Positions 1 to 12,138 of a DNA stretch of 64,000 nucleotides are shown here, in pieces; within the stretch, counting starts at the first letter, position 1; each line of letters starts with the position of its first letter. The position numbers were made by a program, and so were the translations under genes. Origin of the DNA: Rugalucina vietnamica (Eukaryota; Mollusca; Bivalvia; Lucinida; Lucinidae); assembly GCA_964017185.1 (NCBI GenBank), contig OZ024874.1, positions 16,363,957 to 16,427,956 on the forward strand, in the 5' to 3' direction. The notes below the pieces were generated by a model, which did not search any database, had not been told where the DNA came from, and worked only from the letters and a program-made list of their open reading frames with translations.

Positions 1-194
1 GCTTCGTCCTTATTTAGACATTCCTTGAGTAAAGTTTTGAAATTGCAGTATATCTATATGTATCTGTCTATCGTCGCCGGTTTTATAAAGGGTCACTGTT
101 GAGCAATATGGCCCATACTACTTCCTTTTAAACGTTTTCACTGCTGACAAAGGAACAAACTTTAATTTTATATTTTATTATCTCTTATATCAAG

Positions 195-310
195 ATGGCT
201 TACGATATGTTTTCATAGTATAAGTACCTGACTATTAATTTAGTTTTCCCCCCATCTCGTTTTTTGAGTGAAATCTCTGATGGCGCCATTTCCTGATAAT
301 TGCCTAATTT
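195..310 (-). repeat. Fragment of dispersed element family A
   Basis: This is a partial copy of an element that recurs at least eight times in the window (about 1040-1470, 2215-2330, 4235-5910, 14205-14610, 35861-36346, 44621-45087, 50700-51190, 62372-62740). It is recognised by the block reading ataagtacctga, then a T-rich run, then the motif gcgccatttcctgat. Only one terminal part is present. Bases 1-190 also contain a reverse-orientation piece of the 373 bp repeat found inside the copy at 4235-5910 (agggtcactg, atggcccatacta). Confidence 0.6.
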
Positions 311-1040
311 TATCTTTATATTAAAACCTCTACGAAACGAACACACAACGTCAATAATGCACAGTAAGAAGTAAATGCAAAGCAAGGACAGTTTTGCTTT
401 CTTCACATGACTGTAATGGAATATATGGCGTGTAGTTAAGCCTTGTTTCACAGCTGATAAACACGTGGTATGGAATGGGTGACGCTCTCCACCCGAATTA
501 GAGATGAAAAATTCGAGTTTTCTCCTATACCATTTAGTCTATTGACTGATAGATAGGCGCAGTCAATGCAGAAATTTAGCATTTATTGAATGAAAGTAAC
601 ATAAAACTCAGGTTCTTTCACAAACACTTCCGTCCCATGAACATATAGTGCTTCCAACACAATAAATTGAAGTGTTTGCGAAAATAAAATAACCGGGAGT
701 TACTTTCTTACAATAAATCTTCAATTTCTGCATAACTGCACCCATCTATTTTTCAGTAGAGTATACACTATAGAAGAAAACTCGAACATTTAACCTCAAC
801 TTCTGTCTCAATTGCGTGTGTGTCACCGATTATTCATCGGTTTGTTTGTAAACAATACCACGTGATAGTCGGTAGTGTTGTTTGTTGCCTTCGCATAAAA
901 TTATGTACTAACACAGTTGTGGTTTCATTATATTTTAGACACTTAAATAAAATAATTGCAACGAGTTCAGAACATTTGATAAAGAATTAGAATATTGCAA
1001 TAAAAAGAAACATTAAAAAGAAAGTAATGACTAGTAAGGT
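311..1040. other. AT-rich stretch, nothing recognised
   Basis: No coding region, RNA gene or clear repeat could be identified. Short open frames have no recognisable protein features. Confidence 0.4.
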
Positions 1041-1475
1041 ACAATCAGAGCCAGAACAAAAGCACACCCTGCAATTTTTTATTTGCAGTTTAAATGCGTT
1101 TTTAAAGTCGATGCTTCTGCGGTGGTTCTGAATGCTTTATCTTTTGGAGTCGAATTTTGTGCTGTTTGAACCTTATGTACGTTTTCGTATTTTCGTGAAG
1201 TTCGGGTAACTGAGGTAACTGAGTGGCAGACTTTTGGGAAAGAGTACAAGTAGGCAATGATCAGGAAAAGGCGCAATCGGAAAAAAATTGATACCCCAAA
1301 AATTGATACCCCGAGGTAGGAAAAAACTAAATTGGCTATTATGAACGAATACTTAGAAAACATATCGTAAGCCGAGTGAGAAGCTATTTCCCAGTAGGCG
1401 GGCACTCAGTGCCCGAACCTAACTAAAAATATGAAACCGTACATAATAGCTGCTCATTTGGCTTACGATACCTTT
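1040..1475. repeat. Rearranged pieces of element family A
   Basis: Two abutting partial copies lie in opposite orientations. Bases about 1080-1235 match the block seen in reverse-orientation copies (aagtcgat, ggtggttct, cttatgta). From about 1240 the other end is read forwards, with its typical terminus gtacaagtaggcaatgatc followed by gaaaaggcgcaatc. A further short piece near 1450-1480 is inverted again. The arrangement suggests nested insertion or recombination between copies. Confidence 0.55.
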
Positions 1476-1504
1476 TCTTAGTATACTGAAGAGCTTTAGA
1501 AAAA

Positions 1505-2222
1505 CGGCAGTTAGTATTTTGGATCAATGGCATTTTTAGCCTTCCTTATGCCATATGACATCTCTTTGAATTTAAGGAGAAAAACAATTTACAATTTCAC
1601 ATGGAGGTTGTAGAAATCCATATATGAAACGCACTTTAGTTTTAGTTTTGTCTTTTTTTTTTTTTTATTTTTTTTTTTATTATTCTACGGGTCTGCAGAA
1701 ATGAAATATCCAGCACAATTGGAGTTTTACAATCTTGGTTGTGATGCAATGTGACGCCATGCTTGCCATCGTTCAACTATTCGGCACCTCAGCGGTCCCT
1801 TACCGGATATTGGGACAGTGAAATGTTGACGCCGGTCTGATCAACCGAACATGTTTCGTCAAGGCGCTAATTGGAGTCTTTAGAGAATCGACGTCACGGC
1901 GTTACATTACGTCGAAATTACGTCAACCATTACCATTCAAACAAGATAGCATCAGTGCCAGACATTCATTGCAATTTGCAAAACTTGTGCTTTTAATGAG
2001 TATGTCAATGGCAAATTGTTGTCATGCTCAATATTATTTTACAGTTTTGGAATTTAGAGGTATTGCTCTTGCACTCACATTACTTAATATTTTATATGGA
2101 ATTCACAACAAAGTTTCCATTCACATCAAGGTTTATGTGTGTGAAATTTTATTGAAATCGAACTGCTACAAATATGAAAAACAAATGAATAAACATTTTT
2201 GCGTTTTAAAGCTCTTCAGTGT
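1505..2222 (+). repeat. Copy 1 of a 0.7-0.8 kb direct duplication
   Basis: This stretch is repeated in diverged form at about 2985-3815. Shared blocks in the same order include the track from agttagtatt to ccttcctt near the start, then cctcagcggtccct, caaggcgctaat, a tract with acgtc motifs, and atgtgtgt with cgaactgctacaaatatg near the end. The copies differ by substitutions and small indels, including a long T run near 1650 in this copy. No coding potential is evident. Confidence 0.65.
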
Positions 2223-2330
2223 ATAAGTACCTAATTGTCGATTTAGTTTTTTCCCACCTCGGTTTTTGGAGTGAAAAGTTCTTGTTCGATTTCCTGATCA
2301 TTGCCTACTTGTACCGTTTTAAAAGATTGG
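2215..2330 (-). repeat. Terminal fragment of element family A
   Basis: It carries the family A block ataagtaccta...ttttcccacctcggttttt and ends with the family terminus gcctacttgtacc. It lies at the 3' edge of duplication copy 1, so the duplication may carry or abut the element. Confidence 0.6.
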
Positions 2331-2984
2331 TCAGAGGTTAAGACACACTATTTCAACATAATCTTTTTAATTGTATTTATGTCAAAGTCAATAACGATAA
2401 CCCATTAAAGATTCGAAGTTGGTTTTCGATTCATTTAAAGATTCGAAGTTGGTTTTCGATTTTAAGACCACATACATAGATGTTGATGTAGAACGCTACT
2501 CGGACAATAACTGCATGTTGCAATGGGGCATTTAACGCTGTGTACCAAATGTAACAGGCGAAGAAAAATACTGATGGTGACAAACCATGTTCTCTCGCAT
2601 GCGAAGCAAACACCTATAAGCGACGACTTGTATCTCAGTAAAAGACTTAGTGTACTATATACTTATGCCCTGTGATACCACGTGCGCAATCTGTTTGGCT
2701 TATACATGTTAAATACTGCACAGCTGATACTCGCTTTTGTTGTCACATCCGGTTTTCTCATGACGTGGTTCATATGAATGTTTAGGAGGAGTTCGACATT
2801 CGGTCTTGAACTTCGTAGCAATCTGCAGTTGAGCGTCTAAAAATCTCCATAGTACTAGTGATGGAAAAGTGGAATGACCACACTAGCACATCCAAATTGG
2901 AATTTACAAAAAAGAAATTACAATGAGGAAATCTGCCATTGGTCCTCTTGTTTATTTCTGCTTCATAAAATTGTGCTTTGAAAG
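2331..2984. other. Spacer, no gene recognised
   Basis: It holds an immediate 30 bp tandem duplication near 2405-2465 (aaagattcgaagttggtttt twice) and otherwise nothing that could be identified. Confidence 0.45.
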
Positions 2985-3815
2985 TTAGTATTTTTGTACC
3001 AATGACATTTCTAGCCTTCCTCAACAGGTGAAAGGGTCGGTACATTGTAAATGTACTCTACTTCCATTTTTACATGAAACCGACATTTTTAAAGGCACTG
3101 ACCACCCCCAGCAATAAAAATACATTTAAAACGTTTTGCCATGTGGCGTCTCTTTGAATTAATGGAAAAAAAAACCCATTTCACATGGAGCTTGTAGTGC
3201 TCAGTATACATGTATAAACACTTTAGTTTTAATTTTGTCTCGTTAATGGTCATTCTATTGATCTTTTGAAATGAATTTTCAAGCACAAAATTGGAGATTT
3301 ACCAACGTATTGATAACGTATATGTGACGTTACGTGACGTCATATTTGCCATCGATCAACCATTCGGTACCTCAGCGGTCCCTCCCAGCCAATTGGGACA
3401 GTGAAAGGAGTGAAAGGTTGAAGCTGGTCTGAACAACCAACTTTTGTCAAGGCGCTAATGTCTATGGAATCGACATCACGGCGCTAAATTGCGTCAAAGT
3501 TACGTCGACCATGACCGTTCAAATAAGCTAGCACCAGTGCCAGACAATCAGCGCAACTGGCAAAACTAGTGCTTTTAATAAGAAAGCAAAAATCTGTATG
3601 GCAAGGGCCAAACTGTTGTCATGCTCAATATTACTTTGCAATTTCGGATTAAGGTGTATTGCTGTATCAAGGACTAATGCTCACATATTATGTTACTCAT
3701 TATTTGATACGAAATTCACAACATACATATCAATGTTTATGTGTATCACATTTCATTGAAATCGAACTACTACAAATATGCAAAACATTTGAATTTCAAC
3801 TTTTGCGCTTTTAAA
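2985..3815 (+). repeat. Copy 2 of the 0.7-0.8 kb direct duplication
   Basis: This is the partner of 1505-2222, with conserved blocks in the same order and orientation (cctcagcggtccct, gtcaaggcgctaat, accagtgccagaca, cgaactactacaaatatg). The two copies lie about 1.5 kb apart start to start. It could be two copies of one transposon with no recognisable ends, or a local segmental duplication. Confidence 0.65.
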
Positions 3816-4011
3816 ATTCTTCAGAGTAGGATTACTCAATGTTTTGTGGCCAGCAGCACACAGGCTCGCCTGTCTCTTTCAAGAGGATCATTTGAAATAT
3901 CTGAAATGCAAGCAATTACTGTTTGATCAAAGAGTAAGTTGTATAATTTGTAGACAAACTTTGCCTTGTGTAAATGTAAATCTTTTAATTACCTTCACAC
4001 TTTTTTACAAT

Positions 4012-4225
4012 GGTGGTATAATGGTTAGCACGTCTGAACGGGATGCAGGAGGTCCGTGGTTTGATTCTCGGTAGCAGCATGACCGACTTTTGTACGCAAC
4101 ATATACGTTTTAATGAAAAACATCAAAAATCTTCTTCTCCGATTCTCGGTCGCAGCATGACCGACTTTTGTACGCAATAAAAATACGTTTTAATGAAATA
4201 ACTTTAAAAAATCTTCTTCTCTGTA
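4012..4225 (+). repeat. tRNA-like SINE head with duplicated 3' tail
   Basis: The head contains a tRNA-like box A (tggtataatggttagcac) and, about 38 bases on, a box B-like stretch (gtggtttgattctcgg), as expected of an RNA polymerase III promoter. No acceptor stem can be paired, so it is not a functional tRNA gene. The following tail of about 75 bases (gcagcatgaccgactt...cttcttctc) occurs twice in tandem, at about 4065-4140 and 4145-4220. Confidence 0.55.
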
Positions 4226-4234
4226 ACTACAGGG

Positions 4235-5910
4235 CCCACAGCATTTTGTTTTATGTATGTGGCAATGGCTAATGGTCTTCTATATCATGTTTATGATGAT
4301 TTATTTGTTTGTTCTTGATGATTCATTTACTAGTTAGAGTTTCACCGCGAGGACCGAAGAACTAACTGAATGTTATGAACCACTGCGGAAGCTGAGGGTG
4401 AGGTTACGGCCGTGTAAAATCGATTTAATAAAAATAATTGTTAGATCCTTTGGAAGCAGTAAAAATACAAAGCTAGAAGATGGGCCATATTGTACAATTT
4501 CGGGTAATGAACCTTCATCAGTGACCCTTTATAAAACTGGCAGCGAAAGCCAGACATTTTCCTGCAATTTCAAGAATTTACATCTATATAGTTTAAATCA
4601 ACGACTCAAATTCCCAAAGGGGCCAAATAATCAAAATACTGTTAAGAAGATGATTCTTAACATATAAAAATTTGAAAAACTTTATATATATTCACTGATA
4701 TCAAAGGATCAAAAGAAAAATATAATCTGCACTATGGATGATGTACGGGGAGACTTTTTAGGGCCGCCACACGGCACAACACCAGCTGCAGTAATAGCAA
4801 ATAAAAATAATTGTTAGATCATTTGGAAGCAGTAAAAATACAAAGCTAGAAGATGGGCCATATTGTACAATTTCGGGTAATGAACCTTCATCAGTGACCC
4901 TTTATAAAACTGGCAGCGAAAGCCAGACATTTTCCTGCAATTTCAAGAATTTACATCTATATAGTTTAAATCAACGACTCAAATTCCCAAAGGGGTCAAA
5001 TAATCAAAATACTGTTAAGAAGATGATTCTTAACATATAAAAATTTGAAATACTTCATATATATTCACTGATATCAAAGGATCAAAAGAAAAATATAATC
5101 TGCACTATGGATGATGTACGGGGAGACTTTTTAGGGCCGCCACACGGCACAACACCAGCTGCAGTAATAGCAAATAAAAATAATTGTTAGATCCTTTGGA
5201 AGCAGTAAAAATACAAAGCTAGAAGATGGGCCATATTGTACAATTTCGGGTAATGAACCTTCATCAGTGACCCTTTATAAAACTGGCAGCGAAAGCCAGA
5301 CATTTTCCTGCAATTTCAAGAATTTACATCTATATAGTTTAAATCAACGACTCAAATTCCCAAAGGGATCAAATAATCAAAATACTGTTAAGAAGATGAC
5401 ATATAAAAATTTGAAATACTTCATATATATTCACTGATATCAAAGGATCAAAAGAAAAATATAATCTGCACTATGGATGATGTACGGGGAGACCTTTTAG
5501 GGCCGCCACACGGCACAACACCAGCTGCAGTAATAGCAAATAAAAAAAAAATGTTAGATCCTTTGGAAGCAGTAAAAATACAAAGCTAGAAGATGGGCCA
5601 TATTGTACAATTTCGGGTAATGAACCTTCATCAGTGACCCTTTATAAAACCGCCAGTAACTTTGTGTTATGATCGTTTCAAGTCGATACTTTTGTGGTGG
5701 TTCTTTTTGTTTTATGTCTTGGTGTTTAAAATATTTTTGTGCTGTTGGCGCCTTATGTATGTTTGCATATTTTTAGTTAAGTTAAGGTAACTGAGTGGCC
5801 ACCTATAGGGAAAATAGCTGCCCATTCGGCTTACGAAATGTTTTCATGGTATAAGTACCTGATTGTTAGTTTGGTTTTTTCCCACCTTGGTTTTTGGAGT
5901 GGGGCGTTCG
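4235..5910 (-). mobile_element. Composite family A element with internal tandem repeats
   Basis: The left part (4235-4428) and right part (5650-5910) match the two halves of family A elements that elsewhere sit directly next to each other, as at 35861-36346 and 44621-45087. Here the halves are separated, at the junction aaatcgattt / aaaccgccagtaac, by about 3.3 copies of a 373 bp repeat. There is no coding sequence and no obvious terminal inverted repeat. Non-autonomous Helitron/Helentron-type elements of bivalves are known to carry central tandem repeats, and that is the closest match I can suggest. It could instead be a satellite captured by a MITE. Confidence 0.6.
4430..5655 (+). repeat. 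Tandem array, 373 bp unit, about 3.3 copies
   Basis: Units begin at about 4430, 4803, 5176 and 5542, giving periods of 373, 373 and 366. The third unit lacks a short stretch around gattcttaac, and the fourth unit stops after about 110 bases. Copies are nearly identical, with only scattered substitutions, so the array is recent or homogenised. Related but more diverged monomers lie outside family A elements at 42712-43022, 43870-44220, 48345-48900 and 50069-50360. Confidence 0.9.
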
Positions 5911-6829
5911 GAAAGTTCGAACAATTGTCTGCTCATTCACATAATATTCATAACGAATATGTTGTACTGAGACACAATAAAAATATTGTTCATTACAAAA
6001 AGGTGTGGTACAGGTACCCGGAGCACGCCAAAGTCAAAATGACGTTGCAATAACGTCAAACATTATTCTGATTCAGTTGGCGATGATCTCACTTTCTCAG
6101 CATAAACACCAAAAATCATTTTGTATTTCATCTATCTGCCCATCCTTTTGTAATACGTTTCCGTGACCAGTATCAGTATGTGATAATACAGCTCCCTGAG
6201 TTTATTTTGCTAATATTTTCCACTGAATTTTCATTTTTTTGCAATTCGTAATGGCACACAATTCCACTTCAAGATGGTTTCTTCGTATATCGTCATCACT
6301 TGATTGATTTTATTCCACTGTTAAAACATGAGAGTCATTTGTACATAAACACTGAACTTCATTATTCATAGTTTTCCAAGTTGTTTGACCATTTTAAGTG
6401 TTTCTGTGGGTGTTTTGTGAAGAAAGCGTATAATTTCTTAATCCTTCGCAACGCAACGACATTGTTTGACGTCATGGTTTTCCATACAACCCTCGTAATA
6501 AAGGGCCATTACTCTTTTGTGGAACATCACATTGATTTAAAAATTTCAGGAAATAATGTTATGTTGTAGAAATATTACATGACGGTTCCATGCTCTTCTG
6601 GTGATGGGCAAACAGTCAGAAAATATGTTTATTTCTTTAAGACTTCGTTTTAAAAAGTGACATTTTTCGGACTGCTCCGGGTACCGATGATGACGTTGCC
6701 ACGGCAACCAATATTTTTGGTTTCGCTGATCACTTTTCTTTCATTTTTCTATCAACAATTAAGAATAAGTAGAAGTTCACGCACACCAACTTTCCAGTAC
6801 AATGTATGAAAATTAAGAGAGTTATAACA
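5911..6829. other. No feature recognised
   Basis: AT-rich sequence with short open frames only. I see no gene, RNA or recognisable repeat. Confidence 0.4.
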
Positions 6830-7470
6830 AAATTACACGAACTTTCCGAACAACCTACGTATAAATCAGACCACAAGTCTAAAGCACAATGACGGAGCAA
6901 GCATTTGATACCAATTTCAGCAATCTGGGACAATTTGCAAAGTAACAGGCTATTTGCTAGGTAGACATTCCTATTTCGTCCATCATTTTTCCTTCAGCAT
7001 CTACAATTTTCATTAATATTTATGAATACAAAATCAGATAAATTATATATTAGACTTCATGGCTATATTGTATTACATAGGCATTTATTTAATATAATTG
7101 CCAGAACACTATGATAATATGCAGCCAAGATGCAAGTGATTTTGTAGGTATGTCCCAATATTTTTGAAACAATTTTTCACTGATATGTTAAGTTTTCATT
7201 ACATTCATAGGATAAATAATCCAAACATGCAAAGGTCAGACCATTTGTCTATGAAACATTGTCTTATCAATCATTTCGTACCAATTTCAGCATTCCTTTG
7301 CAATTTGCTGCTAAGATTATGTCATTTTCTAGGTATGATATCCTTATTTATATATCAGTTTCCTACATTATCTACATTTTTCATTAATATTTATGAAAAC
7401 TAAAATCATATACATCGTCAGTATGTATTAGAATATATATAGCTATATTAAAATCTGTTATACTGGCATT
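6830..7470 (+). repeat. Diverged direct duplication (about 270 bp x 2)
   Basis: Bases about 6885-7110 and 7255-7475 share blocks in order: accaatttcagca, caatttgc, gctaggta or tctaggta, catctacaatttt or atctacatttt, and cattaatatttatgaa. The copies are separated by about 370 bases. No coding content is evident. Confidence 0.5.
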
Positions 7471-7834
7471 TGTTTGATACTTTTTAGTACATTTGCAACT
7501 CAGATACAGTGAAAATGTAGGTATATCGCCTTTCATGAGTTTCATGATTTTCTCTGAATTCTTAAGTTTGTTTCATTTATATTCATGGACATATAAATTC
7601 GATATTGTAAAAAAAAAGATTCATGGCAGAAGAACGTTTGTCAAATGGTATACGTACATGAACCAATTTTACACAATGGTTCGGGCCTTTATTTATTTAT
7701 TGTTTTTTTCTTTAAATGATTTTTCTGACAATTTTAATGTCTTTATATTTAAACATATATGCAAATGTGTTTATTGGATGACATATCAACGAATCATAGT
7801 GATTTGTCAAAGATAAGACCAAGCTTTGTCGTCT

Positions 7835-7930
7835 AGGATAAGAAGCAGCAGAAATATGATGAGTTCTGTAGTCACACTTCCAATTCAGAGAAACGCATAA
7901 TCTGTTGCCATGGAAAACATGTATTTTCAA
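7835..7930 (+). repeat. Dispersed repeat, copy 1
   Basis: The stretch containing ttctgtagtcacac, ccaattcagagaaac and gttgccatggaaaac is repeated at about 11388-11460 in the same orientation. The limits of the family are not clear from two copies. Confidence 0.55.
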
Positions 7931-8276
7931 TCAAATACATATTCAATCAATATTCTGTTCAATCAAATACATATGAGCTTTTTCTTACAAAATGGCAAAC
8001 TTATCATAAGTTTTTGAATAATGCAGACTAAACTATTATAGAAATATACACGTACATGCAGCAAATATAGTGTCACGCTTTCCCAACAAAAACAGTCTTC
8101 CACATTTTTCTCTACCTTGTTTCTATCTATTGTTTCCCTCTTTAGTTACTTTCTGTCCTAAAAACGTCCCTGTAACAATAAAATAAATTTACCAATTTTC
8201 TTGAATATACGAGGGTTGTCCCAAAAGTTCCATTACACTCACTGTTTTGCCACACTAAAAGCACGTCAGAGCTTAA

Positions 8277-9221
8277 GGATGTTCGCTGCCAACATTTGAC
8301 ATTTCGGAACTTCCGGTTTTTATTTTGTTGAATATCTCGTAAACGGTTGCAGATATTTTCCTAATATTTTATATTTGGATACATATTGATGATATGCATT
8401 GAATGAGCCATGAAAATTGTCAATCTAAGGAACTTCATTTTTTTCACCCCATTTTCTGCACTTTTTCAGAAAATTTTAGTTGTCAGTAAAATTAAGGGGA
8501 TAGGGTAGATTAAACTTGCATATTATACATTTTCAAATAAATTGCACTAGTTCTATGTTTATTTTAGCAGCAGTATATGTGTACATTGTCTTCTAAGTCA
8601 GTCTTTCTGTATTTGGTGTGCTAGTTTTAATATTTTGGGTGGTTTTATGAAATGGGCTTTAAGAAATAAAACAGCCGAAAAAAGGCTTAAAATGGCGATT
8701 TTCAAGTGATTGGTTCTCTCTTATATGCACACTACCATATTTATTTCTTTCATTTATTCGAACAATATTACCAAGTTCTATGTTGTGTGAAAATACAAGA
8801 AAAAGTTTGAATCTACAAATATGGGTTTGGCACATTTCAAAATATTGATTTTTTCCGACTTTTTAAGTATGGGGGTAGGGTTGGAAAACGACTTGTAAAA
8901 TTTTGTCATTCACTTCAAGTTGCAAATTTTTCTATGCTTTTGGTCCAAAATAGTCTGCATTACGTAAATATTATGACTTTTGAAAGCTTTGTGGGTGTAA
9001 TTTTGTTCAAGACGGTTATGTTTCATAGAATTAAAAAATAAATTAATTTTACTAAATTTTAAACATGGTGTTCAGAGGTCTCATTCACAGGCCTGTAGCT
9101 TGAAAAAATGCACACTATCCTATACTTATTTTGTTTTCAAATGTCTTGTATTGTATTTTTGAATCAAAAAAGAGTGGTTAGAAACAAAGTTTGAATACTT
9201 TTTCATTGGCAGCGAACATCC
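8277..9221. mobile_element. piggyBac-like MITE (TTAA target)
   Basis: A 945 bp element has perfect 16 bp terminal inverted repeats, ggatgttcgctgccaa at the left and its reverse complement at the right, and is flanked on both sides by TTAA. Tetranucleotide TTAA target duplications are the hallmark of the piggyBac superfamily. There is no transposase frame inside, so it is non-autonomous. The interior is AT-rich. Confidence 0.75.
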
Positions 9222-9225
9222 TTAA

Positions 9226-10259
9226 AGCACTTATGATCACCAAGTACTATATCTAAGGGCTTTGGGTGCAAATTTTCGTACTGCTACGTGCATTTGTTAA
9301 AATGCAGCGGAGGTTTGAACCTTTGTTTCCCTACTGCATCGGAGCAGGTCTAATGACGTTGCCGTTAATTTTGATTTTTTCTTAATATTTTGCCGTTTGG
9401 ATAAATACACTACAAACAAACAATCTATTTCAAAATTAGATTTATATTTAGCTAAACGATACTATTGCATATATTTGGAAATCTGAGTAAAATATTTATA
9501 AGCAATTCGTCAAAATAATGCTATAAAGATCAGCCATGCAAAACAAGAATAATCAATCAAACGTTATCCATGTCAACAACTGCCCATGTTTCATTTGGTC
9601 AAGTAATATTATAGTTAGCTGATATATCGTTTCAAAAGTAGGTGTTGTGTTATAGTATTGAAGTCACCAACTTTTATCACCTTAAACTTTTGCTTGGTAT
9701 ATTTTAGATGTTTAAATATAACGACCCTGTTTTTTTGCTCCGCATGTTTTTGCCGACGTCGTAATTTTGTCGTTGAATTTTTATAGGTAAGCTATTTTAT
9801 TTGTCACCCAAAGTATCAAATCGTTCTCAAATTTCATAACATTATCACTAAATGATGCCAATAGAATAGTAGTTAGGCTTGTATATTTTTCTAAATGATC
9901 ACATTATACCTATGTTGATTTAGCAGATTGCGAAAAATAGAAATTACGAAAATATTTTGCATAATTTGACTTGCTCCGGTCATGTCTACTTATGGTAACC
10001 AAAGTAACTGTAGCAGTGAGGTCATTGAAGTGAGTATCAATTTGTACAGTAAAATAAGTTCCAATATGGCCAAATATTCTGCATGAGAAACCGTTGTTGG
10101 TTCCAGCTATGCGTTCAGAATAAAATGTATTTGTAACGGGACTTTTGGGACAAGCCACGTACATTAATGAGTTACTGATTAATAAGTCGTAATTACATAC
10201 ATGTACGTTAGAGAGAGTGAGTGTGAGTGAAAGGTAAAAAATTAACTGTATTGTACATA
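9226..10259. other. No gene recognised
   Basis: AT-rich, with short open frames only. Confidence 0.4.
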
Positions 10260-11280
10260 TACGTAGGCTGTCCGGAAAGTTTTGAGACTGTGTCTATAAC
10301 ACATTAATTGCTGAAACGAATATATTGAAATTTTACCCAGGAAAATGGCAATATACTATGAGGTAATGCTGAGAATTTCAGAAGAATAGCTTATCTGGAA
10401 CCTATTCATTGAATCATTTTAGTAGCAACAGGTCACTACTCTCGGAGCACTTTGACGTCAACAACGTCACGTCCCTTACAATTTTCAAGATGTTTCCTTC
10501 TGATCTGATGCCTTTTAGAGTGCCTTCAAGTCTATTCGGTACTAACATTTTATTGTAATTATGTTATATTTGATTTTTCTGAGAAGAACAGTTTATTCTA
10601 TTTTATAGACCATACGCCAGATTTCATGTAGCCAGCTCCCTACTACTTTGCACCAATTTTAAGTTTGTACCTTTACCCCTCAAACGTTAAACTGTCGGTT
10701 GCCCTTCCCCAAATTATCTGCATCTTTTCTAAAATCTTGCCCGTACCGAACAAATAATGACTAAACATATGCTTAATTTGATTTAGCCAACAACAACAAA
10801 TTTTGAGTATGTTGGGGACTAATTTCGGCATGCATACAGTGTTTGGTAGTAAGGCACTGCTCCGTGCATAGCTTTAACGTCACGTTTTTATCCAGCATTT
10901 CGATTGACATGAAAATTTCCGTAACTTATAGCAACAATGTTGTCGATCGGAACACCTTGAAATTTCTCGAACTATTTCAACAGATGATGTAGTGACATCA
11001 TGCAAGTTGCTTCTGCTTTGAAGAGCCAGATTTTCCAATAACGCTCATTTGTTTTGTTGTCTCAAGTATTTTGAAAACGTCAAATTCAAAGTGCTCCGAG
11101 AAGCACTACATTGGTGGCCTTGGAGACGAATATCTCAAACAATATTCATTTTTCGACTATTTTTTCCCACAGTTCCACACAAAACATTTACCTGTTCATC
11201 GGTATGTATTTTATTGTAAAGCATACAAATGACTTTGAGATACAGACACAGTCTCAAAACTTTCCGGACAACCCTCGTAC
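10260..11280. mobile_element. Tc1/mariner-type MITE
   Basis: A roughly 1 kb element has terminal inverted repeats of more than 30 bp. The left end reads tgtccggaaagttttgag, and the right end carries the same block in reverse complement followed by accctcgta. Ends of the form acgagggttgtcc next to TA are typical of mariner-like elements. No transposase frame is present. Confidence 0.75.
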
Positions 11281-12138
11281 ATGTATATTGTAAGACATGT
11301 AGGGGGATAGTCCTCCCCGACCCCCTGCATGTCATGTAACGGTGAGAATAAAAGGGCCATGCATGGGTGGCTGAAAAACAATAGGATGAATTCTGTAGTC
11401 ACAATTCCAATTCAGAGAAACACAATCGGTTGCCATGGAAAACTTGTATTTTATGTAGCTAGATTGAGTTTATTTAAAGCACAAACTGTTATTGCAATTC
11501 AGGGATCTCGAGAAATAAATTCTACCCATGAGCGGGTGGGGTAACAAAGTGGCGTCTGAAAACAATCTGCCACATTTTTTTGTTTCTGGCATCCATCTTA
11601 ATTCAACTTCTATATAGATATACTTTTGCATGGTACCAAAGGAATTTTTCTACCAGAACGATTGAAAAGAATTTTACTCCAGCTGGCAAGCCCAAATGTG
11701 CTTCATAATAATAACCAACCAACTAAGCCAATAAGACTTATATGTATGGATGGTTTCATTTGGTTTGACTAAACCACTTTTCCTAGGCAGGCTCAGGCAT
11801 GAACGGTTAACCAGTAATCAAATAGTCGGTCAGTAAATTAGAAGATTTTGCCTGGAGACACAAGCAGCCCATCTATTTCTCCTAGGCCCCAATGGGCGGG
11901 GGCCTAAATATCCACCCGACCATCCTTATCTCACCACTTGGGTCGATGCTTTCCACACCGCTTGGTTCGTTGTTTTCCAAATAACTTTGTCAAATAGTCA
12001 GCCAACAATCCTTCTTATATTAGACATTTCGCCTTAAACCGAGACTATCTTTATCGTTTGTTTTCCAGAATAAAATGCCCAGACCAAGACACTAGATTTG
12101 TTCTACAGTCATCATCAAAGTAAGCCTGACAAACAAAA
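11281..12138. other. Region upstream of the otopetrin-like gene
   Basis: It contains the second copy of the 7835-7930 repeat at about 11388-11460. Just upstream of the ATG, the stretch ttgttctacag near 12100-12110 could be a splice acceptor for an untranslated first exon. No promoter element can be named with confidence. Confidence 0.35.

Noticed and set aside
4398-4667. Plus-strand open frame of 89 codons
   Set aside because: It lies inside the 373 bp tandem array and is not kept as a protein in the other monomers.
7493-7816. Plus-strand open frame of 107 codons
   Set aside because: Very AT-rich with Phe/Tyr/Ile-rich translation typical of random AT sequence; no domain or splice support.
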